From contig CALMYG010000160.1 of NCBI GenBank assembly GCA_937873455.1, forward strand, positions 1 to 64,000: 64,000 nt of DNA, written 5' to 3'. The notes below the pieces were generated by a model. It saw only the letters and a program-made list of their open reading frames with translations. It made no database searches and was not told the origin of the DNA. Both the position numbers and the translations under genes were made by a program. This document shows positions 36,508 to 46,200 of the stretch, piece after piece. Position 1 is the stretch's first letter. Each line of letters opens with the position of its first letter. The DNA comes from an uncultured Verrucomicrobiota bacterium. Its GTDB lineage: Bacteria > Verrucomicrobiota > Kiritimatiellia > CAIVKH01.

Positions 36508-38472
36508 ATGAAAACGTATGGCGTTTGGAATAGATGTTCGCTGGGTTGTATCCATCCGTCCGGTTGGCTGAAGGACTTTCTGCTGGCGCAACGTCAGGGA
36601 TTGACCGGTCACCTGGAGCATGCCGGTTATCCCTTTAATACCCGAGGCTGGCGGAGCGAGCGCCTTAAACTGGGGGAGCGGGGCGGCGCGGATTGGTGGC
36701 CGTATGAACAAACCGCATATTGGATCGACGGGATGATCCGCTGCGGCATTCTTATCGAAGACGAGGCTCTTAAAGCCAAGGCCCGGCGACAGATTGACCA
36801 TGTTATGAGGCATCCGGATACCGACGGTTACCTGGGACCCGACTCCCTCAAGCAGTTGAAGGGCGAGCGGGGGTCGGAGCGCTGGCCGCACGCCGTCTTC
36901 TTTCGGGCGGTGCTTGCCGACCACGATGAACGTTCTGTTTCCGCCACTGTTCGCAAGTTGGTCCGGCATTACCTCTCGGGTACCGCCAAGCACGAAACTA
37001 CCCGTAACGTATGTAATATCGAAATTATGGCGTGGTTGTACGAACAGACCGGCGACCGACGCTTGCTGGATCTGGCCGAGGCATCCTATCGCGCATTTCA
37101 AGTTCACGAAGCGAAAAGCGGGGCCACCCTTGCCAACATGCTGGACGATGCCAAATCCGGTGATCACGGGCCCACCTATATGGAATTGTTCAAGCTGGGC
37201 GCGGTGATGTATCGGATCACCGGAAAGCGTCGGTATCTCACGGCGTCGGAAAATGCCCAGCGCAAACTGGAACGCGACCATGTCTTGATCGATGGCGTGC
37301 CCAGTGCGACGGAGCATCTCCGAGGCATTTATAGCAACGCTGGCCACGAAACCTGTGTGATTACGGACTATTTATGGAGCCTGGGCTGGTTGCTGCAAAC
37401 CACGGGAAAAGTCCGGTACGCCGATGCCATGGAACGTATTGCATTCAATGCGTTGCCGGGCGCGGTAACTTCCGATTTCAAGGCGCTGCAGTATTTTTCC
37501 GGTCCCAACCAGGTGATCGCCGGGCCCCGAACCAACCATCATCCGCACGGCATCGGCAGCTCTCACGTAAGTTACCGCCCGAACCCGGCGACGGAGTGTT
37601 GTCCCGGTAATGTGCATCGGGCCATGCCGACCTTTGTGGGGGCCATGTGGATGACCGATCGCCGGGGCGGCTTGGTGGCGGCGCTATACGGTCCGGGCAG
37701 CATTACCCGGGGGCGCGGGCGCAGCACGATGACCGTGGTTCAAGAAACCGACTATCCGTTTTCGCACCGCATTGCTTTTCGCTTTTGCGGGGGCGACGCA
37801 TCATCGTTTGCTTTTTCATTTCGCGTTCCCGGATGGAGTCGTCGCCCGTTGGTTCGGCTGAACGGACGTCGTTTAACGCGTGCGTTTGTACCGGAAACCT
37901 TTGCCACCATTACGCGGGCGTGGAGGGACGGTGATGTGTTGGAAGTGGTGTTGCGCCCCTCGGTGCGGATGGTTCGCGGACCGGAAGACAGCGTGGCGTT
38001 TACCTGGGGGCCGCTGGTCTTTTCTCATGGCGTGGAATACCATGCATCGAGGGAAAGCTCGGATGCCCGTTCCAGCGACGCGTTTCCCGCCTGGACTTTG
38101 TTGCCCGCTCAGTCGTGGAATTACGGGATCACCCGGTCTGATGGTAAACACGCCGTTCTCGGGCATAAACCGCATCCGGTACCGGCCAACCCATGGACCC
38201 TTGATTCCGCACCGGTTTATCTCGACGTGTCCGCCCGGAAAATTCCCGGCTGGCGGCTTCGGCGCATGAAACGATTGGTGGTCGGGCATGGCGATCGCAA
38301 GCGGGTGATTGAGGGTGAATTGGCGTTCATGCCGACTATGCCGTCTGCGGCGGCTCGGGGTAAGGCGTCGCGTAAAGCCACAATCGTGCGTCTGGCGCCA
38401 TACGGGTCAACCCGGTTGCGGGTTACCTGGTTTCCCGCCCTCAAACCACTATCGGGGCGGGGAAAATTGTAA
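36508..38472 (+). CDS. Glycoside hydrolase family 127-like (DUF1680) protein
   Basis: 654 residues from ATG 36508, which has AAGGA eight bases upstream. An (alpha/alpha)6 barrel in the first two thirds carries the GH127 zinc and catalytic-site pattern: Glu281 and Cys283 in SNAGHETCVITDYLW, and Cys364-Cys365 in ATECCPGNVHRAMP. Family members such as bifidobacterial HypBA1 are beta-L-arabinofuranosidases using a cysteine nucleophile on zinc. C-terminal beta domains follow (FRVPGWSRRPLVRLNGR). No signal peptide, so it would act on imported sugars. The substrate is not certain, as the family is broad. It ends 32 bp inside the convergent methyltransferase gene. Confidence 0.88.
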   Translation: MKTYGVWNRCSLGCIHPSGWLKDFLLAQRQGLTGHLEHAGYPFNTRGWRSERLKLGERGGADWWPYEQTAYWIDGMIRCGILIEDEALKAKARRQIDHVMRHPDTDGYLGPDSLKQLKGERGSERWPHAVFFRAVLADHDERSVSATVRKLVRHYLSGTAKHETTRNVCNIEIMAWLYEQTGDRRLLDLAEASYRAFQVHEAKSGATLANMLDDAKSGDHGPTYMELFKLGAVMYRITGKRRYLTASENAQRKLERDHVLIDGVPSATEHLRGIYSNAGHETCVITDYLWSLGWLLQTTGKVRYADAMERIAFNALPGAVTSDFKALQYFSGPNQVIAGPRTNHHPHGIGSSHVSYRPNPATECCPGNVHRAMPTFVGAMWMTDRRGGLVAALYGPGSITRGRGRSTMTVVQETDYPFSHRIAFRFCGGDASSFAFSFRVPGWSRRPLVRLNGRRLTRAFVPETFATITRAWRDGDVLEVVLRPSVRMVRGPEDSVAFTWGPLVFSHGVEYHASRESSDARSSDAFPAWTLLPAQSWNYGITRSDGKHAVLGHKPHPVPANPWTLDSAPVYLDVSARKIPGWRLRRMKRLVVGHGDRKRVIEGELAFMPTMPSAAARGKASRKATIVRLAPYGSTRLRVTWFPALKPLSGRGKL

Positions 38473-39685
38473 CGCACTTTCCACCGGCTTTGCGGTAAGG
38501 ATCCAATTGCTTCACCAAGCGGTTGGCATGATGGTGGGCAAAGAGCAGGACCACGCCGGGTTTTCGCTCACTCAGCGCTTTGGCCGAAACAATGGGAATG
38601 TCAGTTCCTGCGAGGCGGCATCCGTGTTTGGCTGGATCATCATCGATGATAAAGTCCAAGGTGTCCTGATTCCAGCCGCATTCGTGAACCAACGTGGTGG
38701 TCCGGCTGGATGCTCCGTAACCGGCGACTTTTTGTCCCTTGCCTTTGAAGTCGGATACGAGGTGGTTGAGCTTGGTCTTGAGGGTCTCCACCCGAAGGGC
38801 GAATGCGTTGTAGGGTTCCGCGAGGTGAAGGTTTGCCGCTTTTTCCTGGGCGAGAAAGGCGGGCAGGCCAGGTGCGACGACATGGGGCCCGTCGCTGCGT
38901 TGCACGGTCAGTCGTAGCGTTCCGCTGCGGAAAGGAATGCGTTGGGCATCCAGGAGATGCAGGAGCGTAGATCGGAAAAAGGAATCCATGGTGCTTGCGG
39001 TCAGGAACGAAAGGCGTTCGTGGTGAATCCGGTCGAATTCATTTTGGGTCAACAGATCGAGGAGGTGGGGTTCCTCGATAAACATAACGCCTTCTTGCTT
39101 GAGCAAAAAGCGCACACCGGCGGATACGGCATGAAGATTATCCACCGCGCCCAAGGTGTAGTTGGCCGTGATGAGTGCGGCCATGCCGTGATCGTTCTTG
39201 ATGTCGTTGGCCAGATTGGGCGAGAAAAAGTCCCGGTAATGGAGGGCGCCCAGTCGTTTTGACGCTTCTTGAGCCGCCGCCGCCGGGTCCACGCCGATGG
39301 CTTTCATCCCCAACTTCAGAAAGGCTTTGAGCAGAAGACCGTTTCCGCTGCCGATATCGATGACCACATCGCCGGATTTTAACCTGGCGCGTTCGGCGGC
39401 CTCGTGCGCATACGCCTCATAATGCGATTCCGATTCCGGCGTCGGGGGGCCGATGTGGGGGTAGGTCTGGTACAACAGCCCGGGATCAACGACATCCTGC
39501 ATTTGAACCAGGTGGCATTTTTCGCAGAGGGAAACAATGAGCGGAATCTTTTCACCGACCAAAGCCGAACCATCGGGTTGAATCAACGAAGTTCCGGGGG
39601 GGGTGAAGGCGAATTTCAACAGCGGGATTACTTTCCGGCTGCTGCAAAGGCGGCATGGCTTTCGATGCGTCCAGATTTTCGACAT
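38441..39685 (-). CDS. Class I SAM-dependent methyltransferase, sugar C-methyltransferase type
   Basis: 414 residues with the three-part layout of NovU/TylCIII-like C-methyltransferases: a zinc-binding N-terminus (CRLCSS and LCEKC), a SAM-binding domain with DVVIDIGSGNGLLLKAFLKLGMKAIGVD, and a C-terminal domain (KVAGYGASSRTTTLVHECGW, FIIDDDPAKHG). Such enzymes methylate nucleotide-activated deoxysugars, but related proteins act on other small molecules, and no other sugar-nucleotide genes are adjacent. It converges on the GH127-like gene with overlapping 3' ends and its start lies 104 bp from the second MITE. Confidence 0.88.
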   Translation of the reverse strand: MSKIWTHRKPCRLCSSRKVIPLLKFAFTPPGTSLIQPDGSALVGEKIPLIVSLCEKCHLVQMQDVVDPGLLYQTYPHIGPPTPESESHYEAYAHEAAERARLKSGDVVIDIGSGNGLLLKAFLKLGMKAIGVDPAAAAQEASKRLGALHYRDFFSPNLANDIKNDHGMAALITANYTLGAVDNLHAVSAGVRFLLKQEGVMFIEEPHLLDLLTQNEFDRIHHERLSFLTASTMDSFFRSTLLHLLDAQRIPFRSGTLRLTVQRSDGPHVVAPGLPAFLAQEKAANLHLAEPYNAFALRVETLKTKLNHLVSDFKGKGQKVAGYGASSRTTTLVHECGWNQDTLDFIIDDDPAKHGCRLAGTDIPIVSAKALSERKPGVVLLFAHHHANRLVKQLDPYRKAGGKCVTIFPAPIVV

Positions 39686-39788
39686 GAGCCTCTTCTCTAT
39701 ACGGTAAACCGGAATCTTACATTACGATCCCTAATTTCACCTTATGCTACCCATCTCCGGTTGTAAAGCCGGGAAGCAAGTTTTAAGG

Positions 39789-39911
39789 GGGCGCATCTCC
39801 GAGTTTGTGCAAAGGTTCCTTGTAGGCCGGGGCTCTGTCCCCGGCGCCTCTCCGCCGACCGCAGAGGGTCGGCCTACACCAAGGCACTTGTCAAAACTCG
39901 GAGATGCGCCC
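39789..39911. mobile_element. MITE-like element, copy 2 (123 bp)
   Basis: Identical to 35241-35363. Flanked by perfect 9-bp direct repeats GTTTTAAGG (39780-39788 and 39912-39920), a clear target-site duplication. The right-hand duplication contains the stop codon of the downstream histidinol-phosphatase gene, so the element landed at that gene's 3' end. Confidence 0.9.
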
Positions 39912-39914
39912 GTT

Positions 39915-40730
39915 TTAAGGAAGCGGATACTCCGTCCACGTGCGTTTTCGATAACGACGGGCACGGGTAAAGCCGGCCAGGCGGGCGAGCGCCAGCGCTT
40001 CGCCGAAGCCGTGTCCAACGCGTTCCGGTTGGTGGGCATCCGACCCGAACGTCAGGCCGATTCCCCGTTCGGCCGCCCACGAAAGGACATGAAGCGCAGG
40101 GTACATTTCCGCGACATCGTGGGTTAATCCCGACGTGTTGATTTCAATCGCCATTCCGGCCTCGGCGATACGATCCAGCGCGGGAAGGGCAAAATCCCGA
40201 ATCGCCTCCGGATGGTGCGGACTTCCGAACCGTTTGGGCAGGTCGATGTGCGTGACGATGTCGTAGAGCCGGGTATCCGCTAATTTCCCGGTCAAATAAA
40301 AGTAGTCGCGCCAGGCGCCCTCCGGATCGGTGGCATCGGAGACACCGCGGCGGCGTGGATCGGCATGGAAATAATCGCGAAAATGAATGGAACCCAATAC
40401 AACATCAAATTCCTCGTGATCGAGAAATGGGGCCAGAAAGGTCTCACATTCCGGATAATAATCTGCTTCCACGCCAAACAGCAGGGTGATTTCCGGCACG
40501 TCACGGCGCGCGAACTCGACATCCCGCCGGTATTGGGGAAATTCGTCGAGCGTCATGCGGTGTTCTTTGCCGAACCCGATGTCGGTGGGGCAGTGATCGG
40601 TGGCGGCGATCTCGGTCAGTCCGGCGGCCCGTGCGGCGCGAGCGTAGTCAACGGTTTTTCCGGTTGCGTGCCGGCACAATTCGTGGTGGGTGTGGTAATC
40701 GGGCAACGGTTGATGGGTTGAATTCGTCAT
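39915..40730 (-). CDS. hisK: Histidinol-phosphatase, PHP family
   Basis: 271 residues from ATG 40728-40730. PHP-type metal ligands are PDYHTHHELCRHA, AATDHCPTDIG, GVEADYYPECE, GSIHF, VTHIDLPKRFG, EINTSG and FGSDAHQPERVG. The enzyme removes phosphate from histidinol phosphate in histidine synthesis. The symbol is the family name; no other his genes are nearby. The stop codon lies in the target duplication of the adjacent MITE, so the original C-terminus may have been altered by a residue or two. The gene is divergent from the oxidoreductase gene with 49 bp between starts. Confidence 0.88.
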   Translation of the reverse strand: MTNSTHQPLPDYHTHHELCRHATGKTVDYARAARAAGLTEIAATDHCPTDIGFGKEHRMTLDEFPQYRRDVEFARRDVPEITLLFGVEADYYPECETFLAPFLDHEEFDVVLGSIHFRDYFHADPRRRGVSDATDPEGAWRDYFYLTGKLADTRLYDIVTHIDLPKRFGSPHHPEAIRDFALPALDRIAEAGMAIEINTSGLTHDVAEMYPALHVLSWAAERGIGLTFGSDAHQPERVGHGFGEALALARLAGFTRARRYRKRTWTEYPLP

Positions 40731-40779
40731 GCCGCGAACGTAAAGTCTTGGAGAGTTGCATGTCAATGGAGGGCTTTCG

Positions 40780-41730
40780 ATGAAGACAATCTTGTTTCGA
40801 GCATATGGGGGACCGGAAGTATTGGAGATGGCCGAGGTGTCTGATCCGCATCCGGGACCGAACGAAGTGCGTATCCGAGTGCGGGCGGCCGGCGTCAATC
40901 CGGTGGACAGCAAAATCCGGCGCGGATTACTACAACAACGACTGCCGCATGTATTGCCGATTATTCCCGGGTGGGATGTCGCGGGTGAGGTGGATGCGGT
41001 AGGTGATGGTGTCACCCGGTTTCGCGTTGGTGATGCGGTATTCGCCTATGCCCGGAAACCGGTGGTACAATTCGGCGCGTATGCCGAGTACATCGTGCTG
41101 CCGGAAAATCAGGCGGCGAACAAGCCGGTGCGGGCTTCGCATGTGGAGGCGGCATCGATTCCGCTGGCGGCATTGACGGCTTGGCAATCGTTGTTTGATG
41201 CCGCGGGTTTGCGTGCCGGACAGTCGGTGTTGATTCATGCCGGAGCCGGTGGCGTGGGCGGTTTTGCCATTCAACTGGCCAAACAAGCCGGCGCCACGGT
41301 GATAACAACCGCCGGGCCGGAAAATCATGCCTATGTTCGTTCGTTGGGGGCGGATGAGGTCATTGATTATCGCGCACTGGATTTCCGGGCGGCCGTATCT
41401 GAGCATTTTCCCGGCGGCGTGGATGTCGCGTACGATACCGTGGGGGGCGATGTGCAGACCCGGTCCGCGGACGTGGTGAAGCCGGGAGGCGTTTTGGTTT
41501 CCATTCTGGCCTATGCCGATGAAGCGGCGCTGCGGGCGCGGGGCATTGAAACCCGGTATGTTTTTGTCGCACCGAATCGCGAACAATTGGCCGAACTGGC
41601 GGCTCGTTTTGACGCGGGTACCTTGACCACGCGGATCGCCGGCGTTCTTCCGTTATCCGAGGCCGCGACGGCCCACCGGCAAATCGAAACCGGACATACC
41701 GCGGGAAAACTGGTACTGCGCTTGGATTGA
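40780..41730 (+). CDS. NADP-dependent quinone-oxidoreductase-like protein (zinc-free MDR)
   Basis: 316 residues. ATG 40780 has GGAGG eight bases upstream. It has a GroES-like N-terminal domain (AAGVNPVDSKIRRG, PGWDVAGEVDAVGDGVTRF) and a Rossmann domain with VLIHAGAGGVGGFAIQLAKQAGATVI, ending HTAGKLVLRLD. Zinc ligands of alcohol dehydrogenases are absent. Members reduce quinones or alkenals with NADPH; the substrate here is unknown. Confidence 0.9.
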   Translation: MKTILFRAYGGPEVLEMAEVSDPHPGPNEVRIRVRAAGVNPVDSKIRRGLLQQRLPHVLPIIPGWDVAGEVDAVGDGVTRFRVGDAVFAYARKPVVQFGAYAEYIVLPENQAANKPVRASHVEAASIPLAALTAWQSLFDAAGLRAGQSVLIHAGAGGVGGFAIQLAKQAGATVITTAGPENHAYVRSLGADEVIDYRALDFRAAVSEHFPGGVDVAYDTVGGDVQTRSADVVKPGGVLVSILAYADEAALRARGIETRYVFVAPNREQLAELAARFDAGTLTTRIAGVLPLSEAATAHRQIETGHTAGKLVLRLD

Positions 41731-41757
41731 TGCGTAGTGTTCGCGTCGGAAGCACGC

Positions 41758-42660
41758 TTAACGCACCAGATGGTCGTCGCGTAACGTGGCTTCCCCGAAC
41801 CATCGGTACGCGCCGATGGTTTTTCCGTGGGCGCCGGTGAAGTCCACGCAGGTATAGTTGGCGCCTAACCGTCCCGGGCATTCGGCGAATCCGAAATGAC
41901 CGAAAAACAGCGGCGCTTCATCAGGCGCGGGCGGGCCGAATGCACGGGCATAGTCCGGGATTGGCAGACCGGATAGGGCCGGGGTGTCCGGTTTAACCAG
42001 TTCGCGCAGGTCGCTTGCGCGATGAATGAGCCACCAGTACATACGCGCATGGCGATGGGCGATGTTTTGCCGGTCGACGACAACGTACCCATCGGGCAAG
42101 GCTACCTCCGGACCCTTTACCAGCAAGTCCACGAGGCGTTTGATGTCGTTTGGAAAAGTCGGTTCGCGCCAACCGATGTCGTTTAAACCGGCGCCGGGCG
42201 GTATAACCCGCAGCGCGGCGGTATCCCAATACGCATGAACGAAGCGCGCCCCGCCGATTTCCAGCGCCAACGGCAAGGTGGCGAACCATTCCAAATACAC
42301 CTGATGTTCTTCGGGAAAATGATCAAACAAGGCCACGGACGGGCCCATGAACTTCAGGTATTTTTTCCGGCGATTGCGCCGGTATGCGCCATCGGCGTTT
42401 TGCGTGTACCACCCGAGCAGTCCGTATTCATGATTGCCTAAAACCACCCATGCCTCGCCGGCATCAACCATGGCCTTGACCAGGGCCAGAACCTCGGATA
42501 TGTCCGGACCCCGATCCACCAAGTCGCCGAGAAACACGGCCTTGCGTCCGCCGGGGTGACGCCATATGCCGGCCAACGGGGCATAGCCCAAGTGCGTCAG
42601 TAGTTCCTCCAGCGGTCTCAACCGCCCGTGTACATCGCCAATAACATCGAGTTGATTCAT
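41758..42660 (-). CDS. Calcineurin-like metallophosphoesterase
   Basis: 300 residues from ATG 42658-42660 (GGA eight bases upstream; an ATG six codons earlier is possible). Motifs DVIGDVHG, FLGDLVDRGP, VVLGNHEYG, the His in FVHAYWD and GHFG supply the two-metal site. Similar to bis(5'-nucleosyl)-tetraphosphatase/PrpE-type phosphatases, but longer (C-terminal region with WREPTFPNDIKRLVDLLVKG). Substrate not determinable. A tiny membrane-protein gene ends 4 bp upstream. Confidence 0.88.
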   Translation of the reverse strand: MNQLDVIGDVHGRLRPLEELLTHLGYAPLAGIWRHPGGRKAVFLGDLVDRGPDISEVLALVKAMVDAGEAWVVLGNHEYGLLGWYTQNADGAYRRNRRKKYLKFMGPSVALFDHFPEEHQVYLEWFATLPLALEIGGARFVHAYWDTAALRVIPPGAGLNDIGWREPTFPNDIKRLVDLLVKGPEVALPDGYVVVDRQNIAHRHARMYWWLIHRASDLRELVKPDTPALSGLPIPDYARAFGPPAPDEAPLFFGHFGFAECPGRLGANYTCVDFTGAHGKTIGAYRWFGEATLRDDHLVR

Positions 42661-42664
42661 TGCG

Positions 42665-42844
42665 TCATCCAGGGGCATGAAGTCGGTTCACCATATGCCA
42701 CATCAACAAAATGGCGGCGACCACGGCCTCGGTCAGCGCCAGGCGGCGGACCGGCCAGCGGGGAAACGTGCGCCTGATCCGGTCCTCAAACCACAAGCAG
42801 AGCGCTGAATCCACCCACAATAAAATAGATAGCCATACCAACAT
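42665..42844 (-). CDS. Very small membrane protein upstream of the metallophosphoesterase
   Basis: 59 residues. Starts MLVWLSILLWVDSALCLWFE, then a basic loop (DRIRRTFPRWPVRRLALT), then a second hydrophobic segment (EAVVAAILLMWHMVNRL). The frame ends 4 bp before the metallophosphoesterase start. The helix-basic loop-helix pattern and operon-like spacing support a real gene; no family recognised and no clear ribosome-binding site. Confidence 0.55.
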   Translation of the reverse strand: MLVWLSILLWVDSALCLWFEDRIRRTFPRWPVRRLALTEAVVAAILLMWHMVNRLHAPG

Positions 42845-42884
42845 TTTGCGTTGCGCGAATTTACCATGTCTTCATCATGGCGGC

Positions 42885-43946
42885 ATGAGCTTATTAGAAA
42901 AAATTTCCGCTTTCGATCCGAATGCGCCCGCGATGCATGACGCCAACCTCTTCGGCTTGCCCTTTACCCCGGAGGAGGCCCGGTGCGTGGTGGTTCCGGT
43001 TCCCTGGGAGGTGACGGTATCCTATGGCGGCGGAACTGCCGGCGGACCCGCGGCGATTCTCGAAGCATCCCGGCAGGTTGACTTATACGATCCGGATTAT
43101 CCCGAGGCATGGAAACTGGGGGTGGCCATGGACGCTCTGCCGGTCCGCCTGGCCCGGGAGAGCCGTCGGCTGCGTAAAAAAACGGAAACCGTCCTGTCGG
43201 TCTTGTCGGGCAAACCGGCGCGGGTGTCGGCCCGCGAGATCGCACGCATGCGCGCGGACATTGATGCCGGTTGCCGCGCCATGATTCAAGAAGTCCGGAC
43301 CACCACGCAACGCTGGCTGGATGCCGGAAAATTGGTTGCGCTGGTGGGAGGCGACCATTCCACGCCCTTGGGGTTTTTGCAGGCATTGGCGGAGCGTCAT
43401 CCCCGTTTTGGCGTTTTGCAGTTGGATGCCCATGCCGATCTCCGTAACGCCTACGAAGGTTTTGCCTTCTCCCATGCCTCGATCATGTTTAATGCCCTGC
43501 GTATCCCCCAGATCAAGCGGCTGGTTCAGGTGGGCATTCGTGATTATTGCCGGGAGGAGCAGGAGGTGATCGCCCGGTCGCGCGGGCGGGTGATTACGCA
43601 CGTTGACCGGGATATCCGCCGGGCGCTTTATCGCGGGCGAAACATGGCGGCCTTGCATCGTGACATCGTCAAGCAGTTACCCCGGGAGGTTTATATCAGT
43701 TTTGACATCGATGGGCTTGACCCGAAGTTATGTCCGCATACCGGAACGCCGGTGCCCGGCGGCCTGGAATTTGAAGAAGCCTTGCACCTCATCTATACGG
43801 TGGTGGAGTCCGGACGAAGGATCATCGGCTTCGACCTCAACGAAGTATGTCCGGGAGACGACGAATGGGATGCCAACGTCGGGGCCCGCCTGTTATTTCG
43901 CATGATCAACCTGATGGCCGCTTCCCGCGGGAACAGCACGGAGTGA
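42885..43946 (+). CDS. Agmatinase/arginase (ureohydrolase) family protein
   Basis: 353 residues from ATG 42885. Manganese-site motifs ALVGGDHSTPLG, LQLDAHADLRNAYEG and SFDIDGLDPKLCPHTGTPVPGG are all complete, giving a hydrolase that removes urea or a similar group from a guanidino compound; the HTGTPVPGG form points to agmatinase. It is about 50 residues longer than typical SpeB because of a basic helical insert around residues 80-125 (RESRRLRKKTETVL). No arginine decarboxylase is adjacent, so agmatine as substrate is inference. It ends at a terminator shared with the convergent glutamine synthetase gene. Confidence 0.88.
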   Translation: MSLLEKISAFDPNAPAMHDANLFGLPFTPEEARCVVVPVPWEVTVSYGGGTAGGPAAILEASRQVDLYDPDYPEAWKLGVAMDALPVRLARESRRLRKKTETVLSVLSGKPARVSAREIARMRADIDAGCRAMIQEVRTTTQRWLDAGKLVALVGGDHSTPLGFLQALAERHPRFGVLQLDAHADLRNAYEGFAFSHASIMFNALRIPQIKRLVQVGIRDYCREEQEVIARSRGRVITHVDRDIRRALYRGRNMAALHRDIVKQLPREVYISFDIDGLDPKLCPHTGTPVPGGLEFEEALHLIYTVVESGRRIIGFDLNEVCPGDDEWDANVGARLLFRMINLMAASRGNSTE

Positions 43947-43967
43947 CGGGGGAAGTCCGTATTTGGT

Positions 43968-44003
43968 AAAAAAAAGCCCCGCCAGACGGCGGGGCTTTTT
44001 TAT
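43968..44003. terminator. Bidirectional rho-independent terminator
   Basis: AAAAAAAGCCCCGCC, loop AGAC, GGCGGGGCTTTTTT. A-run and T-run on both sides let it serve the agmatinase-family gene and the convergent glutamine synthetase gene. Confidence 0.92.
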
Positions 44004-44019
44004 GAACCCTGAATGCTGC

Positions 44020-46200
44020 TTACTTGATGAACAGCATTTCCTGGTAGGTCGGCAGCGGCCACAGATCATCGGAGATGATCGTTTCCATCTGGTCGGCGAT
44101 CTTGCGGACCGCGAGCATCGCCGGGATCACCGTATCACGGAAGAATTCGGCATGTTTGAGCACGCTGCCGGAGGCTTCGTGTCCGATGGCCTTCTCCAAG
44201 GCATCCGCTGCTTCTTCCATTTCGCTGACCAACGCGGAGATGCGGGCGAGGGTGGCGTTGTCCGCATCCACGCCGGCCGCCTTGACCGCCGAGGCGGTGG
44301 AGGCCAGTTCGCTTTGGTAACGGTAAGCGGCGGGCAGGATATACTTGCGGGCCAAGCTCAGGGTCAGCTTGCTTTCCGTGCCGATATCCTTGCAGTAGCG
44401 CTCCAGGTAAATTTCCTGGCGGCTGTGCAATTCGCGTTTGGAGAGCACGCCGAACTTCTCGAACATCTTGGCGAATTGCGGTTCGGCCACGGCGGCGTGG
44501 GCGGAAACGGTATCGCGAAGGTTCGGCAGTCCGCGTTTTTCGGCTTCCTTGTGCCAGGCTTCCGAGTAGTTGTCGCCATTGAAGAGAATCGGATGGCATT
44601 CCTTCATGATCGATTGCAACAAGGACTGCACGGCCTTGTTCAACTTCTTGGCGTCGCCCTTGGTCGCTTTTTCCAATTCGGTGGCGATGTAGTCGAGGCT
44701 GTCGGATACGATGGTGTTCAAAATCACCAACGGGCCGGAGATCGACTGGCTGGAGCCGACGGCGCGGAATTCGAATTTGTTGCCGGTGAAGGCGAACGGG
44801 CTCGTCCGGTTGCGGTCGCCCGCATCCTTGGGCAGGGTGGGGAGGGTGTCCACGCCCACGTTCAGGAAGCCGGCCTTCTTGGATTTCTTGGCCTGGCCAG
44901 CCTTGATCTGCTCGAAGACGTCGGCGAGTTGTTCGCCAAGGAAGATCGAGATGATGGCCGGAGGCGCTTCGTTGGCGCCGAGGCGGTGATCGTTGCCGGC
45001 ATGGGCCACGGCGGCGCGCAGCAACTTGGCGTTCTTGTAAACGGCGCGGATGACCGCGGCGCAGAAGACCAGGAACTGGGCGTTGTCGTGCGGGGTTTCG
45101 CCGGGTTCGAGCAGGTTCATGCTGTCGTTACCGAGCGACCAGTTCAGGTGCTTGCCGGATCCGTTGATCCCGGCGAACGGCTTTTCGGCGAGCAGACAGG
45201 CCAGGCCGTGTTTCTGGGCAACGCGTTGCAGGGTGAGCATCACCAATTGTTGATGATCAGCGGCCACGTTGGCATTTTCATACATCGGGGCGATTTCGTA
45301 CTGGCTCGGGGCCACTTCGTTGTGGCGGGTCTTTACCGGCACGCCGAGTTTGTACAGTTCGCGTTCAGTTTCAAGCATGCAGGCGAGTACGCGCTCGGGA
45401 ATGGCTCCGAAGTATTGATCTTCAAACTCCTGCCCCTTGGCGGGCTTGGCCCCGACCAACGTGCGACCGGCGAGCAAGAGATCCGGGCGGGCGAAGTAAA
45501 AGTTGCGATCGATCAGGAAGTATTCCTGCTCGGGGCCGGCGGTGGCGAAGATCAGGCCGGGGTTGGCGTGGCCGAACAGCTTCAGGACGCGTTGCGCCTG
45601 TTTGTTCAGCGCCTGCATGGAGCGGAGAAGCGGAGTCTTCTTGTCGAGCGCGTCGCCGGTCCAGGAGCAGTACGCCGTCGGAATGCAGAGGGTGGTGCCG
45701 TTGGGATTTTCCAGGATGTAGGCCGGGCTGGTTACATCCCAAGCGGTATAGCCGCGGGCTTCAAAGGTGGCGCGGAGGCCGCCCGAGGGAAAACTCGAAG
45801 CGTCGGGTTCGCCCTGGATCAGTTGCTTGCCGCTGAATTCGGCAATGGCGCCGCCCTGACCGTCGGGGGAGAGGAAGCTGTCATGCTTCTCCGCGGTTTG
45901 GCCGGTCAGCGGATAAAACACGTGCGCATAGTGGGTGGCGCCTTTTTCAATTGCCCAATCCTTCATGGCGGTGGCCACGGCATCGGCGACTACCGAATCC
46001 AGCTTCTCACCCTGCTTGATGGTCTTGCGGATTGACTTGTAAATGTGCTTCGGCAGGCGGTCCCGCATCACTTCGTCGTTGAACGTATTGCACCCGAAGA
46101 TGGCCTTGGCCGGGGTGTCGAGGAAGTTCAGGGGGGTTGTTTTAGGGGTGTAGTTGGTGACCGCGGAAATCGCGGCTTGTCGGGCGGTATTTGATTTCAT
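44020..46200 (-). CDS. glnN: Glutamine synthetase type III
   Basis: 726 residues, the GSIII length. The N-terminal GSIII domain ([41 protein letters not shown]) precedes the catalytic region with [45 protein letters not shown] and [24 protein letters not shown]. It condenses ammonia and glutamate using ATP. It has no adenylylation-type motif that I recognise. A ribosome-binding site AAAGGA precedes ATG 46200. Works with GltBD. The symbol glnN is that of type III enzymes. Confidence 0.96.
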   Translation of the reverse strand: MKSNTARQAAISAVTNYTPKTTPLNFLDTPAKAIFGCNTFNDEVMRDRLPKHIYKSIRKTIKQGEKLDSVVADAVATAMKDWAIEKGATHYAHVFYPLTGQTAEKHDSFLSPDGQGGAIAEFSGKQLIQGEPDASSFPSGGLRATFEARGYTAWDVTSPAYILENPNGTTLCIPTAYCSWTGDALDKKTPLLRSMQALNKQAQRVLKLFGHANPGLIFATAGPEQEYFLIDRNFYFARPDLLLAGRTLVGAKPAKGQEFEDQYFGAIPERVLACMLETERELYKLGVPVKTRHNEVAPSQYEIAPMYENANVAADHQQLVMLTLQRVAQKHGLACLLAEKPFAGINGSGKHLNWSLGNDSMNLLEPGETPHDNAQFLVFCAAVIRAVYKNAKLLRAAVAHAGNDHRLGANEAPPAIISIFLGEQLADVFEQIKAGQAKKSKKAGFLNVGVDTLPTLPKDAGDRNRTSPFAFTGNKFEFRAVGSSQSISGPLVILNTIVSDSLDYIATELEKATKGDAKKLNKAVQSLLQSIMKECHPILFNGDNYSEAWHKEAEKRGLPNLRDTVSAHAAVAEPQFAKMFEKFGVLSKRELHSRQEIYLERYCKDIGTESKLTLSLARKYILPAAYRYQSELASTASAVKAAGVDADNATLARISALVSEMEEAADALEKAIGHEASGSVLKHAEFFRDTVIPAMLAVRKIADQMETIISDDLWPLPTYQEMLFIK

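Noticed and set aside
43963-46035. 690-codon open frame antisense to glutamine synthetase III
   Set aside because: Shadow of a highly conserved gene; translation rich in Gly/Phe/Val without motifs, and it would start inside the shared terminator.
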